From assembly GCA_050300875.1 (NCBI GenBank), contig JBNKYL010000077.1:1-18748 (forward strand): a DNA stretch of 18,748 nucleotides. The letters are read 5' to 3'. A model generated the notes under the pieces. That model was not told where the DNA came from, did no database searches, and saw nothing but the letters and a program-made list of their open reading frames with translations. Every line of letters starts with the position of its first letter. The first letter of the stretch is position 1. This DNA comes from CBDCFL01 sp050300875. Lineage in GTDB: Bacteria; Pseudomonadota; Alphaproteobacteria; Rhodobacterales; Rhodobacteraceae. Shown piece after piece: positions 1 through 7,042 of this stretch. Position numbers and translations under genes: made by a program.

Positions 1-1962
1 GTCCTCGACCAGCAGGACAACGCCGCCTGCCGCTTTCTCGACAGGTGCAGGGTCGGATGCCTTCGCTGGCACCTCTGGAACCATTGGTTCGATCGGGACA
101 TGGGCCGGGAAGAACAGCGTGAAGCTTGTGCCACTGCCCAAAACGCTGTCGGCAAAAATGAAGCCGCCGGTCTGTTTGACAATCCCATAGGCCATGGACA
201 GGCCCAAACCGGTGCCTTCGCCGGTGTTTTTGGTGGTGAAGAACGGCTCAAAAATCTTGCCAAGCTTGTCGGGAGGAATGCCGATACCCTGATCATGCAC
301 GCAAATGACCACATAGTCGCCAATGGGCACGGTGACGCGGTCTCGGACATAGGGCTCGTTCAGATGCTCGATACGGCTTTCCAACCGCACGCTGCCGCCA
401 TCTGGCATGGCATCGCGCGCATTCACGACCAGATTCATGATCACTTGTTCCAATTGGCGCTTGTCCGCGCGGATCAAAGGCAGGTCCGGTGCATGCGTTA
501 CCGTCAACGTGACCCGCTCGCCGACGAGCCTGTTCAACAGATGGGTCAGGTCGTCCAACGTTTCACTTACTTCCAGAACCTCTGGTTTCAGCGTCTGTTT
601 GCGCGAAAATGCCAGCAACTGACCGACGAGGCTGGCAGCGCGGTTGGCGTTCTGATGGATCTGCTGCAGATCAGCGAAATCGGGGTCTTCTTCGTCATGC
701 CGCAGCATCAGCAGATCGCAGTGGCCCGAAATTGCGGTCAAAAGGTTGTTGAAATCATGTGCCACGCCGCCGGCCAACTGCCCGATCGCCTGCATCTTCT
801 GGCTTTGAACGAACTGGCCCTCCAGCGTCTTGATCTTGGTGGCATCGATCAGGATGACCAACAGCGCAGGTTCTCCGTTTTCGATGATCCGCGTCAGGGT
901 GATTTGCAGGAAAACCTCGTCCGTGCGCTTGGTGGCGCGTACGAATTCCGATTGGACCTGCGCCGATTTCTCGGCCGCTTCGCCCAACCAGTCCGACACG
1001 GGGCGACCCAACCCCTCGAGCAGATCGGCCAGATAGGCCCTGACGCAATCCGTCGTGCCCAGCGTTTCGCTGGCCAGTTGGTTGCATTGCCGGATTTTCC
1101 CATCCGGCGCCACTTTCAGGATCGGGATCGGCAGCGCTTCTAACCCGTGCCAGGTTTGGCCAGCCTGTTCTTCGACGGCATCGACCGGAAGCACATAAAT
1201 TTCCTTGCGCCCGATGGCGCCGTCAATCACATGCACCCGCGCCCGAAACGTTCCCTGCACCCCGGACACAACATGCACCTGATCGGGACGCAACGGGAGG
1301 TCGTTGAATATTCGGTCGATATGCGCGGGCCTTCCGCCGAGAATCCGCCGCATGGCATCGTTCATGAACAGAACGGTGCCCGCCTTGCTGACCGTCATCA
1401 TGGGCAGCGTGATGCTGTCGGACCCGCGCCCCTGTGCGGTGCGTTCGCTCATTTCTTCGACGCGCCACAACAGGTTGCCTTCGGCAATGCGATGGACTGA
1501 AATGCGCAGCACACCGGATTTCGTGGCGATCTCCTCGCGGGCAAAGCCCTTGGCTTCCGCTTTCATACGCAAACGACGCAGCGTGTCGTTCGGGGCAAGC
1601 AGATGCTTGGACAGGGCCATGGAGACCGTATCATGCGCCTCGCCGAAACGAGTGACCGCGCTGTCGTTTAGATATTCGATCCGGCCTTCGGCATCTGTCG
1701 TGAAATTCGCGGCCATGTCCGACCCGACCATACGCGCGACTTCACGGTTTAACTTTTCCTGACGCGCCTGACGGCGCGCGATGGACACGCGGCCCAGAAT
1801 CGACAGAGAAATGAAGGTCAACCCAAGCGTGAATAACGCCAGCCCAAGGCTGGCATTGGGAACGTAAAAAGCCCCGGCAAAACAGGTCAGTGCGACGAGC
1901 ACCAGATGTCCGGTCTTTGACGCCAGACGGGCCGGAGCCATTTGGGCGGACTGACTGTTCAT
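1..1962 (-). CDS. cckA: Cell-cycle hybrid histidine kinase CckA (C-terminus cut off by window edge)
   Basis: The frame is open for 654 codons and runs off the left edge. The N-terminus has two probable membrane helices (about residues 19-34 and 39-57), then PAS-like sensor regions. The dimerisation/phosphoacceptor segment contains GGVAHDFNNLLTAISGH with the predicted phosphorylated histidine at H402. The ATPase domain shows the N box (NARDAMPDGG, N514), G1 box (DQGIGI, D557) and G2 box (GTGLGLSMAYG, from G583). The last visible residues (VVLLVED) begin a receiver domain, so this is a hybrid kinase. The HDFNNLLTAI block followed by a receiver is typical of CckA, which in alphaproteobacteria feeds phosphate through ChpT to CtrA; that role is inferred by family. 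The start is uncertain: ATG at 1962 has no good Shine-Dalgarno, and in-frame GTG (1971) or TTG (1980) codons lie just upstream. A related PAS hybrid kinase is the main alternative. Confidence 0.88.
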   Translation of the reverse strand, partial: MNSQSAQMAPARLASKTGHLVLVALTCFAGAFYVPNASLGLALFTLGLTFISLSILGRVSIARRQARQEKLNREVARMVGSDMAANFTTDAEGRIEYLNDSAVTRFGEAHDTVSMALSKHLLAPNDTLRRLRMKAEAKGFAREEIATKSGVLRISVHRIAEGNLLWRVEEMSERTAQGRGSDSITLPMMTVSKAGTVLFMNDAMRRILGGRPAHIDRIFNDLPLRPDQVHVVSGVQGTFRARVHVIDGAIGRKEIYVLPVDAVEEQAGQTWHGLEALPIPILKVAPDGKIRQCNQLASETLGTTDCVRAYLADLLEGLGRPVSDWLGEAAEKSAQVQSEFVRATKRTDEVFLQITLTRIIENGEPALLVILIDATKIKTLEGQFVQSQKMQAIGQLAGGVAHDFNNLLTAISGHCDLLMLRHDEEDPDFADLQQIHQNANRAASLVGQLLAFSRKQTLKPEVLEVSETLDDLTHLLNRLVGERVTLTVTHAPDLPLIRADKRQLEQVIMNLVVNARDAMPDGGSVRLESRIEHLNEPYVRDRVTVPIGDYVVICVHDQGIGIPPDKLGKIFEPFFTTKNTGEGTGLGLSMAYGIVKQTGGFIFADSVLGSGTSFTLFFPAHVPIEPMVPEVPAKASDPAPVEKAAGGVVLLVED

Positions 1963-2024
1963 CGATTGCACAACCGGCAAGGACCCCTCACGATTCGCGT
2001 TTTGTCCATATCGCTGGATATTGG

Positions 2025-2039
2025 TTAACTGCCCGTAAA
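2025..2039. promoter_or_regulatory. Candidate CtrA-binding site upstream of cckA
   Basis: On the plus strand the sequence reads TTAA, seven bases, TAAA. This is one mismatch from the TTAA-N7-TTAA CtrA consensus. It lies about 63 bases upstream of the cckA ATG, in the 132-base gap between cckA and the methyltransferase gene. The motif is seen directly. Binding, and feedback of CtrA on its own kinase, are inference. Near-matches to such a short AT-rich motif occur by chance, though less often in GC-rich DNA. Confidence 0.35.
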
Positions 2040-2094
2040 TCTCACCTAATAGGGCATAAGGGCCACAAGCTATCTCCTTTAGGTTGTAGTGCAA

Positions 2095-3255
2095 TCAAGA
2101 TTTTCGGGCAAGCACGGCGATGAAAAAGCCGTCGCCGCCGTCCAATGGGGTGAATTGGTGGGAACGAAGCATTTCCCAATCAGGGTTTCGGATCAAGAAA
2201 CCAGCGATCTGGTCGGCATTTTCTGCAGGCAAGATCGAACAGGTCGCATAGGCCAGCCGCCCCTTTGGCGCGACGCAACCTGTGGCCTTGTCCAGAATCT
2301 CTGCCTGTGTCCGGTTCAGCCGCGCCAAATCGTCTGGTGTCAGCCGCCACTTGCCTGCAGGGTCTCGCCGCCAGGACCCACTGCCCGAACACGGCACATC
2401 ACAGAAAACCAGATCGAACACGCCGCTAGGGTCCGTCACGATCCGCACATCCGCCTGTGCCCGTTTGGCACGTTCCGGCAGGTCGGCCATGCGTACGGGG
2501 TTGGCGTCATGGGCCGTGACCCGGGCTCCCGTTCGGGCGGCGATTGCCAGGGTTTTACCGCCGCCGCCTGCGCAGTAATCCAAAACGGTTTCACCTGGGC
2601 GGGGGTCGGCAAAATCGACCACGGCCTGTGACGCGGCATCCTGCAATTCGACAAGCCCGGAACGATATGCCTCTGACTGCGAAACCCGTCGGGTATTTGT
2701 GGTCACGGTCAGCGCAGCTGGAGAAAGGTCATGCTGCGCCGTTTCGATGTCGTCCAACAACAAGGCGGCGGCGGCATCTTCGCGCGTCGTGCGCGCAAGG
2801 TTGACGCGCAGGATCACGGGTGCCTGCAGCTTCATCAATTCAAGCTGGTCCATGACCCGCTTGCCCAGCACGGCAACGGTGTCGGCCCAAAGCCAGTCCG
2901 GCCAATCGGCCAGAACAGCGGGCGCAAGATCGGAAGGCAAGGTGACAGCCCGCTCTGTGTCCGACAAGGGCGGCGGGCCATAACCTTCGCCCGTGAAAAC
3001 TCTGTCCGGATCGGCGTGCAACAGTCGGCACATGCCGATCATCAGTGCCCGCCCGCTTTCCCCGCCGCCATGGGCGGCGGCCATGCGCTTGCGTCGAATC
3101 GCGGAAAATACCCAATCCCGGATCGCGGCACGGTCAGATGAACCTGCATAACGGTTGCGGCGTGACCAGCCTTTCAGCGCCGGCTCGATCGGGGTGCCCG
3201 ACAACCAGTCATCCAGCACCTCGATGGCAGCAGCAACGCGAGCTTCAGGGGTCAC
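2095..3255 (-). CDS. RsmB/NOP-family rRNA (cytosine-5) methyltransferase
   Basis: This 386-residue protein belongs to the SAM-dependent RNA m5C methyltransferase family (RsmB/Sun/NOL1-NOP2). The SAM-binding loop DYCAGGGGKT begins at D226. Motif IV (DVPCSGSGSWRRD) carries C289, and motif VI (ATCSILPAEN) carries C339. In this family the motif VI cysteine is the nucleophile attacking cytosine C6 and the motif IV cysteine aids product release. The C-terminus ends with the usual GGDGFFIAVL strand. The N-terminal part is shorter than the NusB-like domain of the roughly 430-residue E. coli RsmB, so assignment to C967 of 16S rRNA is not certain. The start is a GTG whose first base is the last base of the guaB TAG stop, implying translational coupling to guaB. 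Methyltransferase activity is confident; the exact target is inferred. Confidence 0.87.
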   Translation of the reverse strand: MTPEARVAAAIEVLDDWLSGTPIEPALKGWSRRNRYAGSSDRAAIRDWVFSAIRRKRMAAAHGGGESGRALMIGMCRLLHADPDRVFTGEGYGPPPLSDTERAVTLPSDLAPAVLADWPDWLWADTVAVLGKRVMDQLELMKLQAPVILRVNLARTTREDAAAALLLDDIETAQHDLSPAALTVTTNTRRVSQSEAYRSGLVELQDAASQAVVDFADPRPGETVLDYCAGGGGKTLAIAARTGARVTAHDANPVRMADLPERAKRAQADVRIVTDPSGVFDLVFCDVPCSGSGSWRRDPAGKWRLTPDDLARLNRTQAEILDKATGCVAPKGRLAYATCSILPAENADQIAGFLIRNPDWEMLRSHQFTPLDGGDGFFIAVLARKS

Positions 3256-4703
3256 TAGGCCAGCCGGTAATTCGGGCTTTCGCGGGTGATCGTCACGTCA
3301 TGGACGTGGCTCTCCTTCAGCCCCGCGCCAGAAATCTTCACGAATTCGCACTTGCTGTGCATATCCGCCACCGTCGCGCAGCCGGTATAGCCCATGGCCG
3401 CGCGCAAGCCGCCGACAAGTTGGTGAATGACTGCGCCTGCTGACCCCTTGTAGGGCACCTGCCCTTCGATCCCTTCGGGAACCAGCTTGTCGCTGGCCGC
3501 ATCCTTCTGGAAATATCGGTCAGCAGACCCGCGCGCCATGGCGTCAAGCGATCCCATGCCGCGATAGGCCTTGAAGCTGCGGCCCTGATAAAGGATCACC
3601 TCGCCAGGGCTTTCATCCGTGCCTGCGATCATGCTGCCCACCATCGCGCAGGACGCGCCCGCCGCAATGGCCTTGGCGAAATCGCCTGAAAACTTGATGC
3701 CGCCGTCCGCGATGATCGGGGTGTCACCGGCCGCCGCCGCGCTGTCCATGATTGCCGTTAGCTGCGGCACGCCAACGCCAGCGACCATCCGCGTGGTGCA
3801 GATCGACCCCGGTCCGATGCCGACCTTTACCGCATCCGCCCCTGCCCCGATCAGCGCGCGCGTAGCTTCGCCTGTGGCGACGTTTCCGGCCACGACCTGA
3901 ACCTCGTTCGACAGTTTCTTGGCGCGTTCGACAGCGATGGCGACGCCTTCGGAATGGCCATGTGCCGTGTCGATCACGATAAGGTCCACGCCGGCATCGA
4001 CCAGCGCCTGCGACCGTTCGAAACCGGCATCGCCCACAGTGGACGCAGCAGCGACACGCAGGCGGCCCAGCTGATCCTTGCTGGCCTGCGGGTTCAAGAC
4101 GGCCTGTTCGGTGTCTTTCAGGGTCAACAGGCCCGTGAGCTTGCCCTTGCCGTCCGTCACCAAAAGCTTTTCGATGCGGCGCGCTTTCATCAACGACTTG
4201 GCTTCGTCCAGATCGGCCGGTTCGGCCAGCATCGCGAGATCGTTCGATGTCATCATCACCTTGACCGGCGTGTCATCCGATGTAGCAAAGCGCATGTCGC
4301 GGTTGGTGACGATGCCCACGACCAGCCCGCGTTCATCGACCACGGGAAAACCGGTGACGTTGTAACGTTCCTGCAATGCCTTGGCATCGGCCAGCGTCTG
4401 GTTGGGCGTCAGGGTGATCGGGTTATAGACGATCCCGCTTTCAAACCGCTTCACACGCCGCACTTCCTGCGCCTGTTCTTCGATATCCAGGTTACGATGG
4501 ATGACGCCCATTCCCCCGGCCTGCGCCATGGCGATCGCCATGCGTGCCTCGGTCACCGTGTCCATCGCGGATGACAAAAGCGGAATATTCAGCCGGATGG
4601 ACTTGGTCACAAATGTCGATGTGTCGGCCGTGGATGGCAGAACGCTTGATGCCGCAGGCACAAGCAATACGTCGTCGAAGGTGAGGGCCTCGCGAATCTC
4701 CAT
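3255..4703 (-). CDS. guaB: Inosine-5'-monophosphate dehydrogenase
   Basis: The 482-residue product is a full-length IMP dehydrogenase, catalysing NAD+-dependent oxidation of IMP to XMP, the committed step of GMP synthesis in the cytoplasm. The N-terminal barrel begins with the characteristic LTFDDVLLVP. Two CBS domains occupy about residues 90-205 and contain TGFPVVDE and EKLLVTD. The active-site loop reads GPGSICTTRMVAGVGVPQ with catalytic C302, followed by ADGGIKFSGD and the GMGSLDAM and FQKDAASDKLVPEGIEG flap segments. The C-terminus ends HDVTITRESPNY, as in bacterial GuaB. ATG at 4703 is preceded seven bases upstream by a perfect AAGGAGG Shine-Dalgarno (4711-4717), which fixes the start. 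It is transcribed ahead of the RNA methyltransferase with a one-base overlap. No purine riboswitch is evident in the short upstream gap. Confidence 0.98.
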   Translation of the reverse strand: MEIREALTFDDVLLVPAASSVLPSTADTSTFVTKSIRLNIPLLSSAMDTVTEARMAIAMAQAGGMGVIHRNLDIEEQAQEVRRVKRFESGIVYNPITLTPNQTLADAKALQERYNVTGFPVVDERGLVVGIVTNRDMRFATSDDTPVKVMMTSNDLAMLAEPADLDEAKSLMKARRIEKLLVTDGKGKLTGLLTLKDTEQAVLNPQASKDQLGRLRVAAASTVGDAGFERSQALVDAGVDLIVIDTAHGHSEGVAIAVERAKKLSNEVQVVAGNVATGEATRALIGAGADAVKVGIGPGSICTTRMVAGVGVPQLTAIMDSAAAAGDTPIIADGGIKFSGDFAKAIAAGASCAMVGSMIAGTDESPGEVILYQGRSFKAYRGMGSLDAMARGSADRYFQKDAASDKLVPEGIEGQVPYKGSAGAVIHQLVGGLRAAMGYTGCATVADMHSKCEFVKISGAGLKESHVHDVTITRESPNYRLA

Positions 4704-4804
4704 GATACCGCCTCCTTGGAGCTTTCGTTTGGCGCTTCCCTATTTCACGGGGCCGCCGGAAAGGAAAGGCCAAAGCGGGCGGTTCCGGGCAATTTTCGAC
4801 CGGG

Positions 4805-5749
4805 TCAGACTCGCGCCGCGTTGGTGACACCCGCAAGGCTCCCCTTGGTCCACATTTGGGCGATCTTCATGAGCACATAGGGGATGAACAGACTGGCCGC
4901 GATCAGCCCGGCCGTGCCGATCCAGGCGAAGATCGGCGACTGGTCCCACATCGCAAGCATCAGATTGGTGAAGGCCGCCAAGGGGAAGGTGAAAGCCCCC
5001 CACATCGGCGTGAAGCCTGCCACAGTCAGATAGCGCGCTCTGACGAAAAGGATCGCGAAAATGATGATGGCCCAAACAGCCAGTATCAAAGCCAGCGTGG
5101 AATATCCCAGGCCAACCGCGCCCAGCCCCAGCAGGCTCGCCGGGCCAAGATGGATCGCCAGCAAGGGGCGCAAGGGCGGCGGCGTATCGGCGTCCAGCAT
5201 CATCAGCCCGTGGCCTATCCAAATGGTAACCGCCATCGGCAGCGTCAGCACAAGGATCAGTTCGGCCATGCCGGTCCAGCCCAGTGGGATCGCGGCAACC
5301 GGTGCCACGATGAAGCCCACGAAGGTCAGTTGCCAGACCGGGTTCATCCGTCGCGCCGCAAAGGGGGCGTTCCACAGCTTGTTCAGAATGGTCAGTGCGA
5401 TGATCCCTTGTGCCGACACCGCAACGGCAAGGATCAGCCGGGCCAGTCCAGGTGCATAAGGTGTCATCGTTGCGGCCAGCAACATCGATCCGATCGCAGC
5501 CGCAGCCAACCCCGCCCGACCGGGCACGATGTTCAGGTCTTCGCCAAAGGTGCCGGGGCGACGGGCAAGTTTCGTCAGATAGGCGGCGATCGCGAAAATG
5601 TAGAGAAGCGATACCGCGCCAAGGACCAGTTCGCCGATGCCGTCGGGCGCACCGATTGTGCTTGCGGCACGCCGCCAGGCCAGACCCAGCCCCAGAGCGC
5701 CCAAGATGGGCGAGAAGATAGCCGGTGGTGTCGCGCTTCCGAATTTCAT
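4805..5749 (-). CDS. TDT-family (TehA/SLAC1-like) membrane transporter
   Basis: This is a 314-residue, almost entirely hydrophobic protein with about ten predicted helices, starting MKFGSATPPAIFSPILGALG. Features matching the tellurite-resistance/dicarboxylate transporter (TDT) family are the N-terminal TPPAIF proline segment, repeated glycine/proline-kinked helices and the late MWGAFTFPLAAFTNLMLA helix, resembling the FTFP helix of TehA. The family includes TehA, malate/sulfite exporters and SLAC1 anion channels, so the cargo cannot be read from sequence; tellurite is only a historical label. I take ATG 5749 as the start. The frame stays open to 6154, but that extension has an unnatural Arg/Cys/His-rich composition and overlaps glk antisense. 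ATG 5770 is a possible alternative. It is divergent from glk across a 134-base gap and separated from guaB by about 100 bases. Confidence 0.75.
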   Translation of the reverse strand: MKFGSATPPAIFSPILGALGLGLAWRRAASTIGAPDGIGELVLGAVSLLYIFAIAAYLTKLARRPGTFGEDLNIVPGRAGLAAAAIGSMLLAATMTPYAPGLARLILAVAVSAQGIIALTILNKLWNAPFAARRMNPVWQLTFVGFIVAPVAAIPLGWTGMAELILVLTLPMAVTIWIGHGLMMLDADTPPPLRPLLAIHLGPASLLGLGAVGLGYSTLALILAVWAIIIFAILFVRARYLTVAGFTPMWGAFTFPLAAFTNLMLAMWDQSPIFAWIGTAGLIAASLFIPYVLMKIAQMWTKGSLAGVTNAARV

Positions 5750-5821
5750 TTGCCTGTCCCGTTCTGGCATCGCATGTCGGCGCAAACCATGCGCCAGGGC
5801 CGCGCCGCCGTCAAACGCGCG

Positions 5822-5850
5822 TTGACCTGCGCGACGATGCGTCCTATGCG
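5822..5850 (+). promoter_or_regulatory. Candidate glk promoter
   Basis: TTGACC (5822-5827) and TATGCG (5845-5850) are separated by 17 bases and lie 34 bases before the glk ATG. The -35 element is a good sigma-70-type match and the -10 is weak. The assignment rests only on sequence and spacing. Confidence 0.35.
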
Positions 5851-5883
5851 CGGGGCCACGCTGCAACAGGGATGTGATCCACC

Positions 5884-6852
5884 ATGGCCCACCCGCCCAA
5901 CCGCTTTGTCCTGGTCGCCGATATCGGCGGGACCAATACCCGCGTCGCGCTTGCCGAAGGCAAGACCGTGCTGGCCGATACCGTGCGCAAATACCGCAAT
6001 GCGGATTTTCCGGGGCTGGAAACTGTGTTGCGCCGTTACATCGAAGACGAAGGTAATGTCGATTGCACAGGCGTCTGCGTGGCCGTTGCGGGCCCGGTGC
6101 GTGACGGCGTGGGCGAGTTGACCAATCTGGACTGGAGCTTTGACAAGGACACACTGAAACGCGCGGCGCGCGCTGAAAAGGTGGCCGTGCTCAACGATCT
6201 GCAGGCCCAGGGACATGCCCTGCCCTACATTCCCGCGGAAAAGTTGAACAAGGTGATTGACGTGCGGGTGGAAAACCCGCGTGCCGCGCGGCTGGTGATC
6301 GGCGTCGGCACCGGTTTCAACGCAGCCCCGGTGTTCAATACCGGCGCCGGCGTGCTGGTGCCCCCATCGGAAGCTGGCCATGCCAACCTGCCGATCCGCA
6401 CCGAAAAAGAACTGCGCTTCTGCCAGTACATAGAACGGTCCCACGGTTTCCCGTCAGTCGAAGACGTGCTGTCCGGGCGCGGGCTGGTCAATTTTTACCG
6501 CTTCCTGGGTCATGACGCGGGCGATGAGCGTGAAAAATCCAGTGCCGAGATCCTCGAAGCTGTGCGCGATGGCACCGATCCGCGCGCTGATGAAGCGGTG
6601 GCCATGTTCGTGCGCATACTTGGTACCGTGGCGGGCAACCTGTCACTGATCCAACTGCCCTTTGGCGGCGTCTACCTGATCGGCGGCATGGCGCGCGCGG
6701 TAGAACCCTATTTTGCACGCTTCGGTTTTGCCGAAGCCTATCGCGACAAGGGACGTTTTGCAGGCTTCATGGGCAATTTCGCCGTGTCAGTGGTCGAGGA
6801 TGATTTTGCAGCCCTGACGGGCTGTGCCAGCCACCTGCATGATCTGACCTGA
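5884..6852 (+). CDS. glk: Glucokinase
   Basis: The 322-residue protein belongs to the bacterial ATP-dependent glucokinase (Glk) family, which phosphorylates cytoplasmic glucose to glucose-6-phosphate. The phosphate-1 loop is ADIGGTNTR starting near residue 12. The VAGPV and LTNLDWSF segments follow. The predicted catalytic base is D105 in VLNDLQAQGHALP. The second phosphate loop is IGVGTGFNAAPVF, and SEAGHANLP corresponds to the SE(G/A)GH sugar-binding segment. The adenosine region includes GGVYLIGGMA. Length matches the E. coli enzyme (321). An AGGGA lies 11 bases before ATG 5884, a somewhat long spacing. It is a single-gene unit, divergent from the TDT transporter and convergent with the TRAP operon. 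Glucose specificity is inferred by family; a related hexokinase role is possible. Confidence 0.95.
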   Translation: MAHPPNRFVLVADIGGTNTRVALAEGKTVLADTVRKYRNADFPGLETVLRRYIEDEGNVDCTGVCVAVAGPVRDGVGELTNLDWSFDKDTLKRAARAEKVAVLNDLQAQGHALPYIPAEKLNKVIDVRVENPRAARLVIGVGTGFNAAPVFNTGAGVLVPPSEAGHANLPIRTEKELRFCQYIERSHGFPSVEDVLSGRGLVNFYRFLGHDAGDEREKSSAEILEAVRDGTDPRADEAVAMFVRILGTVAGNLSLIQLPFGGVYLIGGMARAVEPYFARFGFAEAYRDKGRFAGFMGNFAVSVVEDDFAALTGCASHLHDLT

Positions 6853-6858
6853 TCGCTA

Positions 6859-6893
6859 TTCGGTTTCGCGCTGGCTTCGCCAGTCCGACCGAA
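6859..6893 (+). terminator. Nested hairpin downstream of glk, possible terminator
   Basis: Starting six bases after the glk stop there is an outer TTCGGT/ACCGAA pairing (6859-6864 with 6888-6893) around an inner CTGGC-TTC-GCCAG stem-loop (6871-6883). There is no following T-run, so it may be a weak or Rho-assisted terminator or an RNA 3'-end stabiliser. The structure is seen; the role is inferred. Confidence 0.4.
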
Positions 6894-6989
6894 GCGGGGG
6901 GCAGTCACCCGCTCCCCCGGAGTTACTCAACACAAAGAGGACGTGGAAGAACGCGGATCGGGATCGGTGCAGTGGACCGTTCCCAGCGC

Positions 6990-7018
6990 GACCGGCAAGG
7001 CCCTCCGCCTTGCCGGTC
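6990..7018. terminator. Perfect 11-bp hairpin between convergent glk and dctM
   Basis: GACCGGCAAGG (6990-7000) and CCTTGCCGGTC (7008-7018) form a perfect 11-bp stem with a 7-base loop. It lies 24 bases beyond the dctM stop on the minus strand and about 137 bases beyond glk. No U-run follows on either strand. It is best read as the 3'-end structure of the TRAP operon mRNA, possibly serving both directions. Confidence 0.55.
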
Positions 7019-7042
7019 ACATGTAATCCATTTGGTTCCAGC

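Noticed and set aside
100..1143. Plus-strand open frame of 347 codons opposite cckA
   Set aside because: The minus strand encodes an unmistakable histidine kinase over the whole region. The plus frame is its mirror.
2040..2094. Tiny frame (GTG, six codons) after AAGGAG on the minus strand upstream of cckA
   Set aside because: It is only six codons, with no regulatory codon bias and no terminator structure. Probably chance.
4704..4804. Possible purine riboswitch upstream of guaB
   Set aside because: The roughly 100-base gap shows a strong ribosome site but no recognisable aptamer core or terminator/antiterminator pair.
4856..6121. Plus-strand open frame of 421 codons spanning the TDT gene and the start of glk
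   Set aside because: It is antisense to the transporter and then out of frame within glk, with unnatural composition.
5750..6154. N-terminal extension of the TDT transporter
   Set aside because: The frame is open, but the translated extension is Arg/Cys/Trp-rich, overlaps glk antisense and lacks a ribosome site. Start set at ATG 5749.
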